The notes under the pieces are model-generated. The model searched no databases. It was not told the DNA's origin and saw only the letters and a list, made by a program, of their open reading frames with translations. Below are positions 12,101 through 23,953 of a stretch of 64,000 bases of DNA, piece after piece. This DNA is from Haliotis asinina. Lineage: Eukaryota > Mollusca > Gastropoda > Lepetellida > Haliotidae. The number at the start of each line of letters is the position of its first letter. Position 1 is the first letter of the stretch. The position numbers were made by a program, and so were the translations under genes. The DNA lies in the NCBI RefSeq assembly GCF_037392515.1, contig NW_027133893.1:620001-684000 (forward strand). The letters run 5' to 3'.

Positions 12101-12352
12101 GTATTAAGTGAAACAGGGCTTTGAATAACGTTTTGTCTGACTAGAACGGATGATCTGCCAGTGGCCCTATCAGCCAGAGGTGAAAAACAATGATATGCAT
12201 TAAAATGACGAAGGTCAAATGTATCTGTTTGTTTTAAATATGTGTCCTGGAGACATATCGCTGAAGGTGTGAAATCTGGGACTAATAGCTGTAATCATGT
12301 AAATTAGTCCTCAATCCTCTGCAGTTCCACTGTACAATATTATTGGAATAAA
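9153..12352 (-). pseudogene. LINE ORF2: endonuclease, reverse transcriptase, RNase H (broken)
   Basis: Domains from the 5' side: EEP endonuclease with CIIMGDLNRHNPLWG and the catalytic SDHFPTIL (11650-12096); fingers and palm with PIPKPGRDHTDPSNYRPISLTSC; the palm motif SLFVDDFNIS, carrying the paired aspartates of the RT active site; then RNase H with TDGSKDGGAVACA, AEANAILTAL and HVGISGNVMADLAAKAAL; and a cysteine-rich tail. Breaks: frame changes near 11660, 11100 and 10390, a stop near 11150, and a deletion joining NAKARRKF directly to SSWRDAIVV near 11390 that removes about 0.7 kb between endonuclease and RT. The protein would cut target DNA and copy its RNA there, but this copy cannot make an intact enzyme. 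Confidence 0.88.
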
Positions 12353-13641
12353 CTATCTTTTGGGGGTATTTATTGGGGATCTAACCCGCACTCTTTTGGA
12401 GGGCGACAAGCTATGTGCCCTAGAATGAACGCTTTCAGACACGTCCATGTCCTCCAAAGATCGATATTTGTTGTGTAGCTGAATTTTATTTTCCGACCCT
12501 TTCGGGGCTCTTCCACGAAGTTTTTTTGAAGCCTCATGCTTCAGTTTTGTTTTGCTTGTACTAACTGACTACGTATCAGATGGCGATTGAGATTGTGAAC
12601 GCGACTGAGAGGGTAGCGTAGGATCAGAAGATGATTCTGACTGCTTTTGTGACTTACTAGGAAGTGATTCCGTAGTTTGAGATGATGTAGTAGGATAGAA
12701 AATCTGGGGAGAATCACATTTGACCCAAGTCAAAATTGTTTGACAGCTTGTGGAAGAAGTAGATATTTTATGGCTTGGTACAGTTGATGTTTTGGTTATA
12801 GAAGCATAACTGTCTGGAAGTTCAGATCTCTTTACAAGTTTTTTGGCATCAGAAAAACTGATGTTTTGGGTAAATTTGATCTTGTTAATTTCCATGAGTT
12901 CTTTCCAAATCGGACACTCTTTCGAAAAAGATGAATGGTTTCCTGAACAGTTGGTACATTTTTTAAAGGTACTTGTACAATCTTCCGTTGTATGTCTTCT
13001 CACCACAGTGAGCACACACAACGGACAATGTACACGTATTTACACCATGGCCGTACTTCTGGCATTTGAAACATCTCAACGGGTTCGGAATGTACACGTC
13101 AACCTTGATGTTGCAGTAACCAGCCTTCAATGATTTTGGAGCTGTCGGAGATGAAAAGGAGAACAGATACGTGTTGGTTGGAACAGTTTCATTGTTTCTA
13201 CGGGTTGAAAAACGTTTCACGTAGAGCACACCTTGATCTTTCATTTCGTACCCAATATCAAGTTCTGACATTTCAGCAAATAGTCGATCGCGGTCTCTGA
13301 CGATGCCTTTGCTTGTATTTAAGGTCTTGTGGGCAGTGACAGTAACTGGAACACCGACGAACGATTCAGTGCTCATAAGGTTGGTCGACTGCTGTCTTTT
13401 AGCGCATTCGACCAGCAGCGCACCCGACCGTAACTTTCTTATGTTCTTGACTTCTCCAGCAATACCCTGAATACCCTTAGATATGGCGAAATGGTTTCAG
13501 CTTTAAAGGTGTCTTGTCAATAGTTTCAATCACTAGAAAACGTGGCCAAAAATCAATTGATTTGGACGGTCGCAGGTCATCATCAATAGGATCAGTTTCA
13601 AGAGGACGTTTGGTTTTCTTAGTTGGGGTTTCATAAGCCAT
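12353..13641 (-). pseudogene. LINE ORF1, zinc-knuckle nucleic-acid-binding protein (broken)
   Basis: The start is set at ATG 13641-13639 (MAYETPTKKTKR), the same start as the intact copy near 58559, and the stop TAG is at 12353-12355. The N-terminal half carries WPRFLVIETIDKTPLKL and VTVTAHKTLNTSKGIV, an RRM-like fold by comparison with related ORF1 proteins. It is followed by CCHC knuckles (CFKCQKYGHGVNTC, CAHCGEKT, CTNCSGNHSSFSKEC) and a serine-rich tail. The frame is lost near 13490 and again near 13000. ORF1 proteins coat the element RNA. Confidence 0.85.
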
Positions 13642-14227
13642 GTTTAATGTATACATTTTCATCATCCGAGCTCCCCACCCACCCCGGAGTATCACAAGGA
13701 CAATGCTAAAGCAAGCGGGCCTCCAGCTTACAGCACCAAGGATACCCGGATGATATACTCCAGTAGAAGAATTATAAATAATTAAACTACCAGATTGGCC
13801 CATGAGCCACCGCCTTCTGGGCATAAGACTCTTGGCAAAAACATAAATTTGTAAAATTGAAATTCACAAGACTCAAAAAGCGACCAAGACCTAATAATAC
13901 ACACAGTACAATTGTCAAACTTTTGTGCACCATTACATATAGTGATGCTCAGGGCTTGGCGTGACCAGCTAATTGGTTGAACCGGGCCCATTCAACCACC
14001 TGTCTAGGTGAAGTTAGGGCCAAAGTGGTGTGTTGAGCATTAGGAACACTGGTCCTGCCCCCATGCCCGCAACCACCAGGATCCCCTCCTCCATCGACAC
14101 AGGGCCGCAACCCACGGCAAACGGGTTGGTGGACCAAATATCCCCCCCGGGTCCACAGCGGGGGTGTCGGCGAGCTTTTAGCGTTACCCAGCACCCACCA
14201 CGAGGAGGTGGCTCGCCACGGGTGCCC

Positions 14228-14240
14228 CAGGATCACCCGA
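14228..14240. repeat. 13-bp target-site duplication, copy 2
   Basis: CAGGATCACCCGA, identical to 8602-8614, at the 5' end of the inserted minus-strand LINE. Confidence 0.93.
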
Positions 14241-14439
14241 ACCCTCTCTGCTGCATTTCAATCTTAATATGTAAAACATAATAATAATATGTGCATGCTG
14301 CTCGCTAACGGTCAAAGCAGGCTCTGGATAACCCAAGCTGCCTGTTAGGTGCTAGAAGGTTATAGACGCATGACTTATCCTACTGGGTACCCATTTTCTA
14401 CTGGGTGAACAGAGGCAGTTTTGAACAAAATCAATATAC
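14241..14439 (+). other. Right part of the interrupted LINE relic (probable 3' region)
   Basis: Continues the host sequence of the 8602-8614 duplication. It contains GGATAACCCAAGCTGCCTG and GGTACCCATTTTCTACTGGG, words I associate loosely with the 3' part of the interrupted element. No reading frame is kept. Confidence 0.35.
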
Positions 14440-14990
14440 AAATAATGAAGCATCAATGGATTCATTTAGATAAGTTGTTTATTTTGATGTTGAATAACAT
14501 TCCAGATAAGACCTGATCCTACACATCAAGGTTATATATCATATATCACATGGAATCAACAGTCTGTTAAACATGAGATATCAACTCAGATAAATGGCCT
14601 CTCCAACTCATGAAGATTTTTTAAATTTCATACATCCAGGTCGTATCATACGCTTTTGTCTAAATAAAAAAATTGTGATACACCATGTTGTTTCTTACAG
14701 TCTAAATAAACCTATCCTCAGTACTTTTCGTTTCATGCCACTACTGAGTTTAACAAAACCTTATGGGAGGTCGCGTCAGGTAACCAATCAGAACACAGCT
14801 TACCAAATCAAAAATCGTCTATGTTTACTTAGACTGTTGTTTCTTGATGATAGCATCCTTTACAAACGTTTCCAATTCAACTAAAAGACCTATGGTAGTT
14901 CTACCTTTTTTAAAACCACACTGAATATTTGTTATAAGATTATTTGTTTCCATGTACCATATCAGTCGGTTATTGAACATTCTCATCTTA
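14440..14990 (-). mobile_element. Old, diverged LINE reverse-transcriptase relic
   Basis: On the minus strand this aligns by eye with the RT region of the younger copies. ATCAATGGATTCATTTAGATAA matches the segment just after the FVDD motif (10845-10870), ACCTGATCC matches the PQGS region, and TTTCCATGTACCATATCAG matches the fingers region. Many substitutions, short deletions and stops separate it from the other copies, so it is clearly older. Confidence 0.65.
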
Positions 14991-15144
14991 CATGATGGTA
15001 TAAGTATCTATGCCAAAATGTTGCTATGATGCAAAAGAGAAGTTGATCATCCATAAACACTTGTCATACCTATTATTTGCAACTTCTAGAAAGCCTCTAA
15101 ACCAGTTGAGTAACTGACAGTTCTCAGTTTTCTTTGACTTCATG

Positions 15145-15955
15145 AAGAGTTCATGAAGTGTTCATCAACTTTAGCTTAAATCTTCATGAACGTACTTCAT
15201 GAAGACACACTTCATGAAGACTTGGTCAACTTCATGAAGTAATTTCACACTTCATGAAATTTTATGTTACTTCATGAAGACAGATTTCATGAAGACTTCT
15301 TCAACTTCATGAAGGTATTTCACACTTCATGAAGTTATATGTTACTTCATGAAGACACACTTCATGAAGACTTGGTCAACTTCATGAAGTAATTTCACAC
15401 TTCATGAAATTTTATGTTACTTCATGAAGACAGATTTCATGAAGACTTCTTCAACTTCATGAAGGTATTTCACGCTTCATGAAGTTATATGTTACTTCAT
15501 GAAGACACACTTCATGAAGACTTGGTCAACTTCATGAAGTAATTTCACACTTCATGAAATTTTATGTTACTTCATGAAGACAGATTTCATGAAGACTTCT
15601 TCAACTTCATGAAGGTATTTCACGCTTCATGAAGTTATATGTTACTTCATGAAGACACACTTCATGAAGACTTGGTCAACTTCATGAAGTAATTTCACAC
15701 TTCATGAAATTTTATGTTACTTCATGAAGACAGATTTCATGAAGACTTCTTCAACTTCATGAAGGTATTTCACGCTTCATGAAGTTATATGTTACTTCAT
15801 GAAGACACACTTCATGAAGACTTGGTCAACTTCATGAAGTAATTTCACACTTCATGAAATTTTATGTTACTTCATGAAGACAGATTTCATGAAGACTTCT
15901 TCAACTTCATGAAGTTATTTCACACTTCATGAAGTTATATGTTACTTCATGGAGT
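15145..15955. repeat. CTTCATGAAG palindrome array, exact 150-bp period
   Basis: A dense array of the 10-bp perfect palindrome CTTCATGAAG, roughly eight per higher-order unit. The word CTTGGTCAAC recurs at 15221, 15371, 15521, 15671 and 15821, an exact 150-bp spacing with almost no sequence difference between units. Shorter irregular spacing at the left edge (15145-15200) looks like the ancestral form. A related cluster lies at 19575-19769. Confidence 0.95.
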
Positions 15956-17865
15956 CCTTGTTCTAATCTTATTCACTACAAATTTCCAGGGTAAACTACA
16001 TTAAAAAGAAAATACAGAATAAATATTACAAGCTACAATACTTGTAATATTCATGTTAGATAAGTTGTTATGTAAACGATTACAGATGATGGATAAACAT
16101 ACTTTCAACATATTTATTTAAGTTTAAATTATCTGTAAATTCTGTCTCTCGTGGCATTACCAGTGTTTGTGTAGTAACTTTTGTTGTTGTTTCATAATAC
16201 ATCCAACAAACAATGCATGAAAGAACACTTAACGATTCTGTGCCTAACAGGGGTTGTTTTATTAACATAGGGACAGTTCAAGGTAAAACTTACCTTCTTA
16301 AAATAGCTGCGTAACCAGTTGATACTGTGGAAGTTTTCTACTTGTCTTTCTTATTCATACTCCATAAAGTAAAGTGTCTTTCATACTCCATAAAGTAAAG
16401 TGTCTTTCATGCTCCATAAAGTAAAGTTTTCCTGTCAAAATCGTCTCATTTCATTGAATTTCTCCTGTGGTTGCTCACGATCGGCCATGCATGCAGATAC
16501 TTTACTATCGTAAGAACATCTTCCACAAAGTTTATAACGAAGCAAAAACATAAAACAGTCAAAAACATTAACAGTCGACTTGGTTCTAAAAATATAAGAA
16601 ATGTGGAAAACTATTTTTATATCGCCATGCTTTTGGCAGCTTTCTAAACCCGCAAGCAGATCTACTCGTTGAAAACATTAAATGCTCTCGATTTTAGAAC
16701 ACATTCCACTGTCAATCCCTGTCCAGCACGATATGACCCTAAAACTACGTCAGTTTAGACTAATGAAATAAAAGTTACGACCAGGGACATGTGCATAAAC
16801 TATTCTTCCACGCTATGATCGACGAAGGAACGTGAACTCAGAATATCTTTGTATGGGATCCCCGCCCTTGACAATAATACGACTTGTATATTGACAAGTT
16901 CTAATTTCGATATTGATACCTAAATATTGTAATTCTTGCCATTAATTGTTGGTATGATGAAGTAACTTGATCGCGAGATACTCGGTTCCGACTTTCTCAC
17001 CAAAACTGCCCCGCCCTTCGTTCTTCCGAAATCTATTGCGACTTCAAGAACAGATAACAATGATCATACAGCTTATTTTATTTATAGACACGATTTATTC
17101 CTGATCTAAGGGTTTATATTTACACTTAATTTTTGTTTTCTATCAAAAAATGTCTTTACTTCAAACTTGCAACATTCGATACGGAAAGACGCGACCGTTT
17201 CCGGCATGACGCCATTGCTGCTGTCTTCGAGGTTACACGACACCAAATGTTTTCCCATTCCTATTTTCCCATAGACAACTGTCGCCAGTCAAGGTTACAC
17301 AAAACCCATAGACTTCTATAGTAACCTTATATTTTCTTAAAAATCATACAGGCTATCAACAGCCATTCCATGTACACATGGGCACAGTCTGGCCTCTAAG
17401 CTACAATAAAACACAAGAAGCGGAACACATCAACCCCCAACACCGCACCAAATGTCACCTACTTCAAAGTATATGTACACACGTAAGCATAACCCATGGT
17501 GATAAAAATGACAGCACTAAATGCTTAAAATTGTGGTCAGTTTTAATATCTGGGTGGATGTGCTTTTAAAACACATAAACATCTTACACTATTTCATCCA
17601 ATCACAGCTGTCAAGGCCTCTGTCCGTTTGAGTTGTTTCCATACGGTCCTCGCTCGGGGAGCATGTGATGTTGATATAGTGTAGTCACTGGAACCTCGAG
17701 CACGCGAAGCGAGGCAGAAGGCGCCAAATGCAACTCGCCAACAGAAAACAATTCAGGCGATAAATATCACTAATGTATTTGCGATTCGCGCATGTCGTGG
17801 ATAATACAACGATGGATATGTCAAGAACTGACTCAAGATAAAGGAATCGACTAGATTAACTGCTT
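15956..17865. other. Intergenic region, possible promoter at right end
   Basis: No long open frame with a recognisable domain. Three tandem copies of a ~27-bp unit (CTCCATAAAGTAAAGTGTCTTTCAT) lie at about 16360-16430. The last 250 bases before 17866 are richer in CpG (CCTCGCTCGGGGAGC, CCTCGAGCACGCGAAGCGAGG) than the surrounding AT-rich DNA. This fits a promoter for the gene model that starts at 17866, but that is inference. Confidence 0.4.
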
Positions 17866-18894
17866 ATGGATGCATCCCAAGTTGATGTCCACGAGCGGTA
17901 CGTAAATAACAACAATTTTGAAATTATTTTGAGTGCCGGAATATGCATATACAAACATAGGTGAAGGGATAAACAACTCTTTTGGGGGAGAATGACAGAA
18001 ATATTTTTTCAACATATAGCAGTGTATCAAGTGTTGTTTTTACACAGTGTATGTCTCTTAGTCTCGAACAGAAAGTCAGTAATGTGCACTGAATGATAAT
18101 GTGAACTTTGTGTACGATGGGACTTACATAGGGGCATGTAACGCTGGTGACTTTGAGTTGTGTTATCTCTGCACATGCAGATGGTGTCAAAGTTCAACGT
18201 GCTAGTTTGGTGCCAAGTTTGTTTGGCTTAGATTATAAACAACAAAATAAATTCAAATGAAAAGGGAGATAATTGCTATAGGCACTTTTAGGGATATTTG
18301 ATTTTCTCTCTCGTTTTTGTATCCAATTTTGGAATAATTACCGATTGTAAATTAAAAGTGAATGTGCCACAATGTTTAGTCATTTATTTTAGTTGGAAAT
18401 AGGTTCAGTTACATGAAGATACGTTTTTCTATATTATGATGTGCTGATTATTTTAGGTGTTGGGAAATGCAAATATTTCAGAATATATTTGGTTATGAAT
18501 GTAGACTCGTGAATTCGAAGCCAGTTTTGTTACTTGATATGGACTCTTTGTATTAAAGAAAATAATTTAAGTTCATCAGTGTAAATAAATAATCAGTCAA
18601 AATAGTTTAACTATAATCAGATGAAAAATTATCTGAAACAAGATATATACGCTTAACATTTTGAGCAATTATTTTTTTTTTAAAAACAAAGTTTCAATAT
18701 TTACTTTACACTCTTTGAAATGGAAAGACTGTGATTAAATGTTGTTGGTTACAATGTTTTTCAGATTTCCACCGGACGATTCTGAGGAAATGGTCCTAAT
18801 CATGCAAATGTTGAAAAACAAAGACGAAGTTCTGCTCGATGATTATATTCCTGAACCAAAGTATTCACACTTCACACTGAAGACTTGGGTTTGA
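17866..18894 (+). CDS. Small two-exon gene model (53 aa), function unknown
   Basis: Exon 1 is 17866-17897 and starts ATGGATGCATCC (MDASQVDVHE). It ends at a strong donor, CG|GTACGTAA. The 867-bp intron ends in a pyrimidine-rich acceptor, GTTTTTCAG, at 18764. Exon 2 is 18765-18894. The split codon CG+A rejoins in frame and leads into FPPDDSEEMVLIMQMLKNKD, then an acidic segment and a TGA stop at 18892-18894. The protein is acidic with a short amphipathic helix, and there is no signal peptide or membrane segment. A polyadenylation signal, AATAAA, lies downstream at 19405-19410, and CpG-richer DNA lies upstream. I do not recognise the family. It could also be the first two exons of a longer gene, or an untranslated region. 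Confidence 0.45.
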
Positions 18895-19574
18895 TTTGTC
18901 ACATGAGTACAATGTATGTAGCCCCACTCTTGTGTTCCTTGTCGTGATATTGCTGGAACTCAACTCACTCAGTCACTAACTATTCTTAAACCAATGTGGG
19001 CATCTTCAGTGACGTTACCACTGCTCTTCCTGAAGGTTCTTCCATCCTGTTTCTTCTGAGATTAATTGTGATGCCCCATGTACAACTTCCAGGTGGAGGA
19101 TTGTAGGCCCTGTTGTAAATTCTCTGTTGGTTGTGACTCTCATTGTCTATAGTCTGAAGGGATTACACTTTCTGAAATTGTATATTACAATCTACTGCAT
19201 GAAATGGTGTTCCTAATAAGTTCATTTTCCTGGATACAGACTGATTGACATCCAAGCTGTAGTAAAGATAGATCAAGTATATATGGATGACAGATTCTTC
19301 AGTTGAATTCTAGAGCACAATGTTTGGATACAGGTTCTTCTGTTGTTTTTAAATACAGCATTAATTAATGTAGTAATTAATCAGAATTTTCTGTTGAAGA
19401 TTTGAATAAAAAGGAAATCCCATCAAAATCTAGTTTTCTGTTTGTGTCCTCTTTGCTGCTTGATATTTAATTTATGTTACATCTATTGGTGATGAGTTTA
19501 TATGTTGCCTGCCAACGTGCATATCATGGTCAGATTGTGTGACTTGTGTTGCAGAAAAAAGCTGAACTCTGCAG
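18895..19574 (+). other. Probable 3' UTR and flank of the small gene
   Basis: No coding frame of note. It contains the AATAAA listed separately and runs into CTTCATGAA-type repeats at the right edge. Confidence 0.35.
19405..19410 (+). promoter_or_regulatory. Candidate polyadenylation signal
   Basis: AATAAA about 510 bases after the stop codon of the two-exon model. This fits a 3' UTR but is a common word in AT-rich DNA. Confidence 0.35.
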
Positions 19575-19769
19575 GAGGTTTTCATGAACACATCAGAGGG
19601 TCTTCATGAACTCTTCAGGAAGTCTTCATGAAGTAGATGTTTCATTTAATGTTCATGAACTCTTCATGAAGAAAATTCACGAATTCTTCATGAACTCTTC
19701 ATGAAGTATCTTCATAAACTCTTCATGAAGTAGATGTCTGTTTTCATGAAGTCTTCATAAGAATTCATG
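19575..19769. repeat. Second, irregular CTTCATGAA cluster
   Basis: Repeated TTCATGAACTCTTCATGAAG and TCTTCATGAAG words without a clean higher-order period. The 3' tail of the LINE at 19770 abuts this cluster. It is the same motif as the 150-bp-period array 4 kb to the left. Confidence 0.85.
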
Positions 19770-22700
19770 AAGTGAGTGAGTGAGTGAGTGAGTTAATATT
19801 TAACGTCACATCGGCAATATCTCCGCCATATCGTGACGAGAACGTTAAATACTGATATGAAATATATGGATGCTATAAAAACCTGTCAACGAGGGACAGT
19901 AAAACAACTAGAATATCACAATTGGGATTAAAGCTAGTGTGGAAAGTTAAAACTAATAGCACTATTCGGACAATACAACATAAAAACAGACTATAGATCG
20001 CCAACAACTGAAGGTAGATCACCATACTAGGGACCATGGGGACTTACACTACTTTTGCTGCCTGCATGGACCCTAATTGGATTTAAATCATCCCCTCAGC
20101 TTTTAGCAATTTAGTCACATCTAGCCAAAAATTAAAAATACACATATACTACGATTTAGAACAGTGAAAAGTTTAAATTTACTGTGAATGCTTTTGGACT
20201 TGCGTACCCTCTCAGGAGGACAATAATTTTACGGTATTTCAACCCCCTTTGAGGGTACAGCCACCAACAATTCAAGTTACTAATCCAAACTTCCAATAAT
20301 TAAAATACATCTATTTAAACAACATGATTTCAAAATTCAAGATCTGTATAATACTTTACCCTTGTAATGGAGAATTCAACACAGTCAAGCAGAATATGCT
20401 TGACCGTGACTCTCTCATCACAAGGGATACAAAACGGAGGATCCTCACCTTTTAACAAGTGTTCGTGAGTATATCGCGTATGGCCAATGCGACATCGTCG
20501 TATAACAACCTCTTCAAATCTGGACTGACAACCCAAGTAGGTGTAACCAATATACGGTTTTATTTCATGTAATATATTTATACCTACTTGAGTGTCCCAC
20601 TTTTTCTGCATCAGATCACGGATGTAGGTTCTAATGCTAGCTTTGTAATCAGAGTATGGAATAAGAAGTGGTGTCACAGATTTGTTGAGTGCTGCCTTGG
20701 CAGCAAGATCGGCCATTGTGTTACCAGAAATGCCTACGTGGCTTGGTAACCAATAGAAGACGATGTCGTCTTGACCAGTAGCAAGATTATTATACAATTC
20801 AATAATATCAATTAAAAGTGGATGTTTACATGATAAATTTTTAATAGCCTGAAGACGAGAAAGAGAGTCTGAATAGATTATATATTGTTTATGTTTAGGG
20901 TGTCTTTGAATATATTTAAGTGCTGTTAATATGGCGTTAGCTCCAGCTGTGAAAATAGAACTATTATCTGGTAATTCAGAAGATATTGTTCTGGATCTAA
21001 TGACAGTGGCACAAGCTACTGCGCAACCATCCTTGGACCCATCTGTAAATAAGGATTTATAATTGCTATTTTCACGTTGTAATTGATCATATTCTTGCTT
21101 ATATTGTAATTCATTAGTTTCTGATTTTTTAAATGTGGTCAATGTCAGGTCTACTTGGGGCCTAACCAACTGCCAAGGAGGAGAAGAAATAAGACGGGAG
21201 GGAGCTATGTTTCCCAGCTGAATGCCGGCAGCAGAAAGAAAGGGTTTAATTCTGTGTCCTAGAGGCGTGACAAGAGAAGACTTTTTGTTGTATAAATCCT
21301 CATGAAGGGGATTGAAAACACAGTTATAGGCAGAGTTAGATTGATTAGAGTAAAATTTAGTAATGTATTGTAAAGCTAACTTTATACGGCGCTGCTCAAG
21401 AGATGGTTCATCAGCCTCAACATAGAGACTGCCAATGGGTGACGTTCTAAAAGATCCCAGACAAAGTCTTAGACCTTGATGATGGACAGAATCAAGAAAT
21501 TTAAGATTGCTTTTGCAGGCTCCACCATAGACGATGGAGCCATAATCGAGTCTGGAACGAACGAGTGATCTACAGAGATGGAGAAGGGTAGCTTGATTCC
21601 TCCCCATTTTGAATTTGAAACCACTTTCAACAAGTCAAGTGCTTTCAGGCATTTAGTTTTAAGTGTTTTAATATGTGATAAAAACGTTAAATGTGAATCA
21701 AAGACAAGACCCAAGAACTTGGCCTCCTTCACAACTTTAATGGCCGTCCCATCTAGAGACAGTTCAGGGTCTTTATGTGGTTTGTATTTACGACAAAAAT
21801 GTATGCAGTTAGTTTTTGATTTAGAAAATTTAAAGCCGTTTTCAAGACACCATTTATTTATCTTGTTTAAACACAACTGCAATTGTCGTTCAATGGCATG
21901 CATATTTTTCCCACGACAAGAAATATTAAAATCATCCACAAATAAAGATCCATCAATTGAATCATTTAAAACTTTAGATAAACTGTTGATCTTGATGCTA
22001 AAAAGAGTGACAGACAAAATACTGCCTTGTGGAACACCCTGATCCTGATTGTAATGATCAGACAGGGTAGAACCCATATGGACCTGGAATTGTCTGTTAT
22101 TTAAAAATTTGGCTATAAATTGAGGCAAACGACCTCGCAACCTGAAGTCATGTAAATCTCTCAAAATGCCATATTTCCAGGTTGTGTCATATGCCTTCTC
22201 AAGACCAAAAAAGATAGACACAGCATGTTGTTTATTAATCAACGCGTTTTTCACAAATGATTCTAAACGCACTAAGTGATCGACAGTACTTCTGTTTTTA
22301 CGGAAACCACATTGTATATCTGTGATAAGGTTATTTTTTTCCAAGTACCAAACTAATCGATTATTTATCATGCGTTCCATGGTCTTGCAAACACAGCTAG
22401 TTAACGAAATCGGACGATAATTGGATGGATCGGTATGATCACGTCGAGGTTTAGGTATTGGTACTACTATAGCGTCACACCATGAGGGAGGAAAGTTACC
22501 CGATGTCCAAATACCATCAAAAATATTTAGGAGAGTTTCCAGACAGGATTCTGGTAAGTGCTTCAGGAGCTGATGATATATGTTATCAGCTCCTGTAGCA
22601 GTGTCATGACCTTGATCAAGAGCAGTATGGAGTTCATGAATAGAAAATGTTTCATTATAATCTTCCCCATTATCAGAATTGAAATTAATAGTTTTCTTTT

Positions 22701-23671
22701 CTTGTAATTTTTGATACTGCTGAAATTTAGGTGTATAATTTCGAAGAGGAAGAGTGTTTAGCAAGGGTTTCACCCAGTTTATTAGCAATATCTGATTTAT
22801 CAGTAAGCAATTGATCTCCATGTTTAAGATGATGGACAGTAGATTTAGTACGTTTACCTTGGTACCATGTTCCATACCTTGGACATGGGTGTCCGAGAAT
22901 TTATTTTGGATACATAATTTTGCCAAGATTGGCGTTTGTTCTGTTTAAAAGTACGCCGTGCTTTAGCATTTAAAATCTTCAATTTATTTAAATTATGCAC
23001 CATAGAATGGCGACGGAAATAATGTTCCGCTTTTTTCCTTGCCTTCCTAGCTTGTTTGCACTCATCGTTGAACCATGGTTATCTTATGTGTGGAACTACA
23101 GAGGAATGTGGTATACACTCATCAACTATGGAATTCAGTTCCTCAGAAAAGCATTTAATAGCATCGGGAACGTCAATAAAACGTTCGGGTTTAAGTTTTT
23201 CAGCACACAGTGTTCCATATAAAGCCCAGTTAGCCTTTTTAAAATTTCGTCTTGATGATGGAGGAACATCAGATGGAGTTACAGCTTTTAATACAGTAGG
23301 AAAATGGTCACTTCCACACAGGTCATCGTGGACTGACCATTCGAATTCTTTTAGTAGTTCAGAATTTGTCAATAACGAGTCAAGAGCAGAATAAGTCCCT
23401 GTCCCAGGGTGTAAATATGTGATGGAACCATCATTATAAATACATAAATCATTGTCAGAACAAAAGTCCTCCAACAATTTACCTCTAGTGTTTGTATTTA
23501 CACTACCCCAGAGTGGGTTGTGCTCATTTAAATCTCCCATTATAATACAGGGCTTCGGGAGTTGGTCATATAGAGCTTGAAGATCGGCTTTAGCAAACGT
23601 CAAAGACGGTGAAATATAAAGAGAGCATAGCGTAAACGCTACATGTAAAGTATTTCTCACTGCAACAGCCT

Positions 23672-23685
23672 GCATATTAGTATTA
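23672..23685. repeat. 14-bp target-site duplication, copy 1
   Basis: GCATATTAGTATTA immediately before the (GTGA)n tail of the nested insertion. The second copy is at 23940-23953. Confidence 0.92.
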
Positions 23686-23939
23686 GTGAGTGAGTGAGTT
23701 AATATTTAACGTCACATCGGCAATATCTCAGCCATATCGTGACGAGAACGTTAAATATTGAAAGGAAATATATGGATACTATAAAAAACCTGTCAACGAC
23801 GGACAGTAAAACAACTAGAATATCACAACTGGGATTAAAACTAGTGTGGAATGTTAAAACTAATATCACTATTCGGACAATACAACATAAAATCAGGCTA
23901 TAGATTGCCAACAACTGAAGGTAGATCACCATACTAGGG
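23686..23939 (-). mobile_element. 5'-truncated LINE 3' UTR nested in a LINE ORF2
   Basis: A 254-bp copy containing only the end of the LINE 3' UTR, from CCATACTAGGG to the (CTCA)n tail on the minus strand. It is flanked by a perfect 14-bp duplication. It is a classic 5'-truncated product of target-primed reverse transcription and shows that the 3' UTR plus tail alone define the mobilised end. Confidence 0.92.
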
Positions 23940-23953
23940 GCATATTAGTATTA
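23940..23953. repeat. 14-bp target-site duplication, copy 2
   Basis: GCATATTAGTATTA, identical to 23672-23685. Confidence 0.92.

Larger units (their letters stand above)
8615..14227 (-). mobile_element. Near full-length LINE (I/Nimb-like) with defined ends
   Basis: Reading the minus strand, the 5' end is GGCACCCGTGGCGAGCC near 14226. It is followed by a 5' UTR of about 0.55 kb, ORF1, ORF2, a 3' UTR of about 0.5 kb and a (CTCA)n tail ending at 8615. It is bounded by a perfect 13-bp target-site duplication, so it is a single insertion, and the host site lies inside another LINE relic. The element is about 5.6 kb, shorter than the ~6.1 kb expected, because a block between the EEP and RT regions is deleted near 11390. 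Confidence 0.92.

Noticed and set aside
13477..14236. Minus-strand ORFs in the LINE 5' UTR, and similar ones at 53748-53999, 56385-56678 and 57819-58247
   Set aside because: These GC-richer frames come from the conserved 5' UTR, lie upstream of the ORF1 start and shift between copies. I take them as untranslated leader.
17133..17321. Plus-strand ORF of 62 codons
   Set aside because: No similarity, splice or promoter support, and it lies in AT-rich intergenic DNA.
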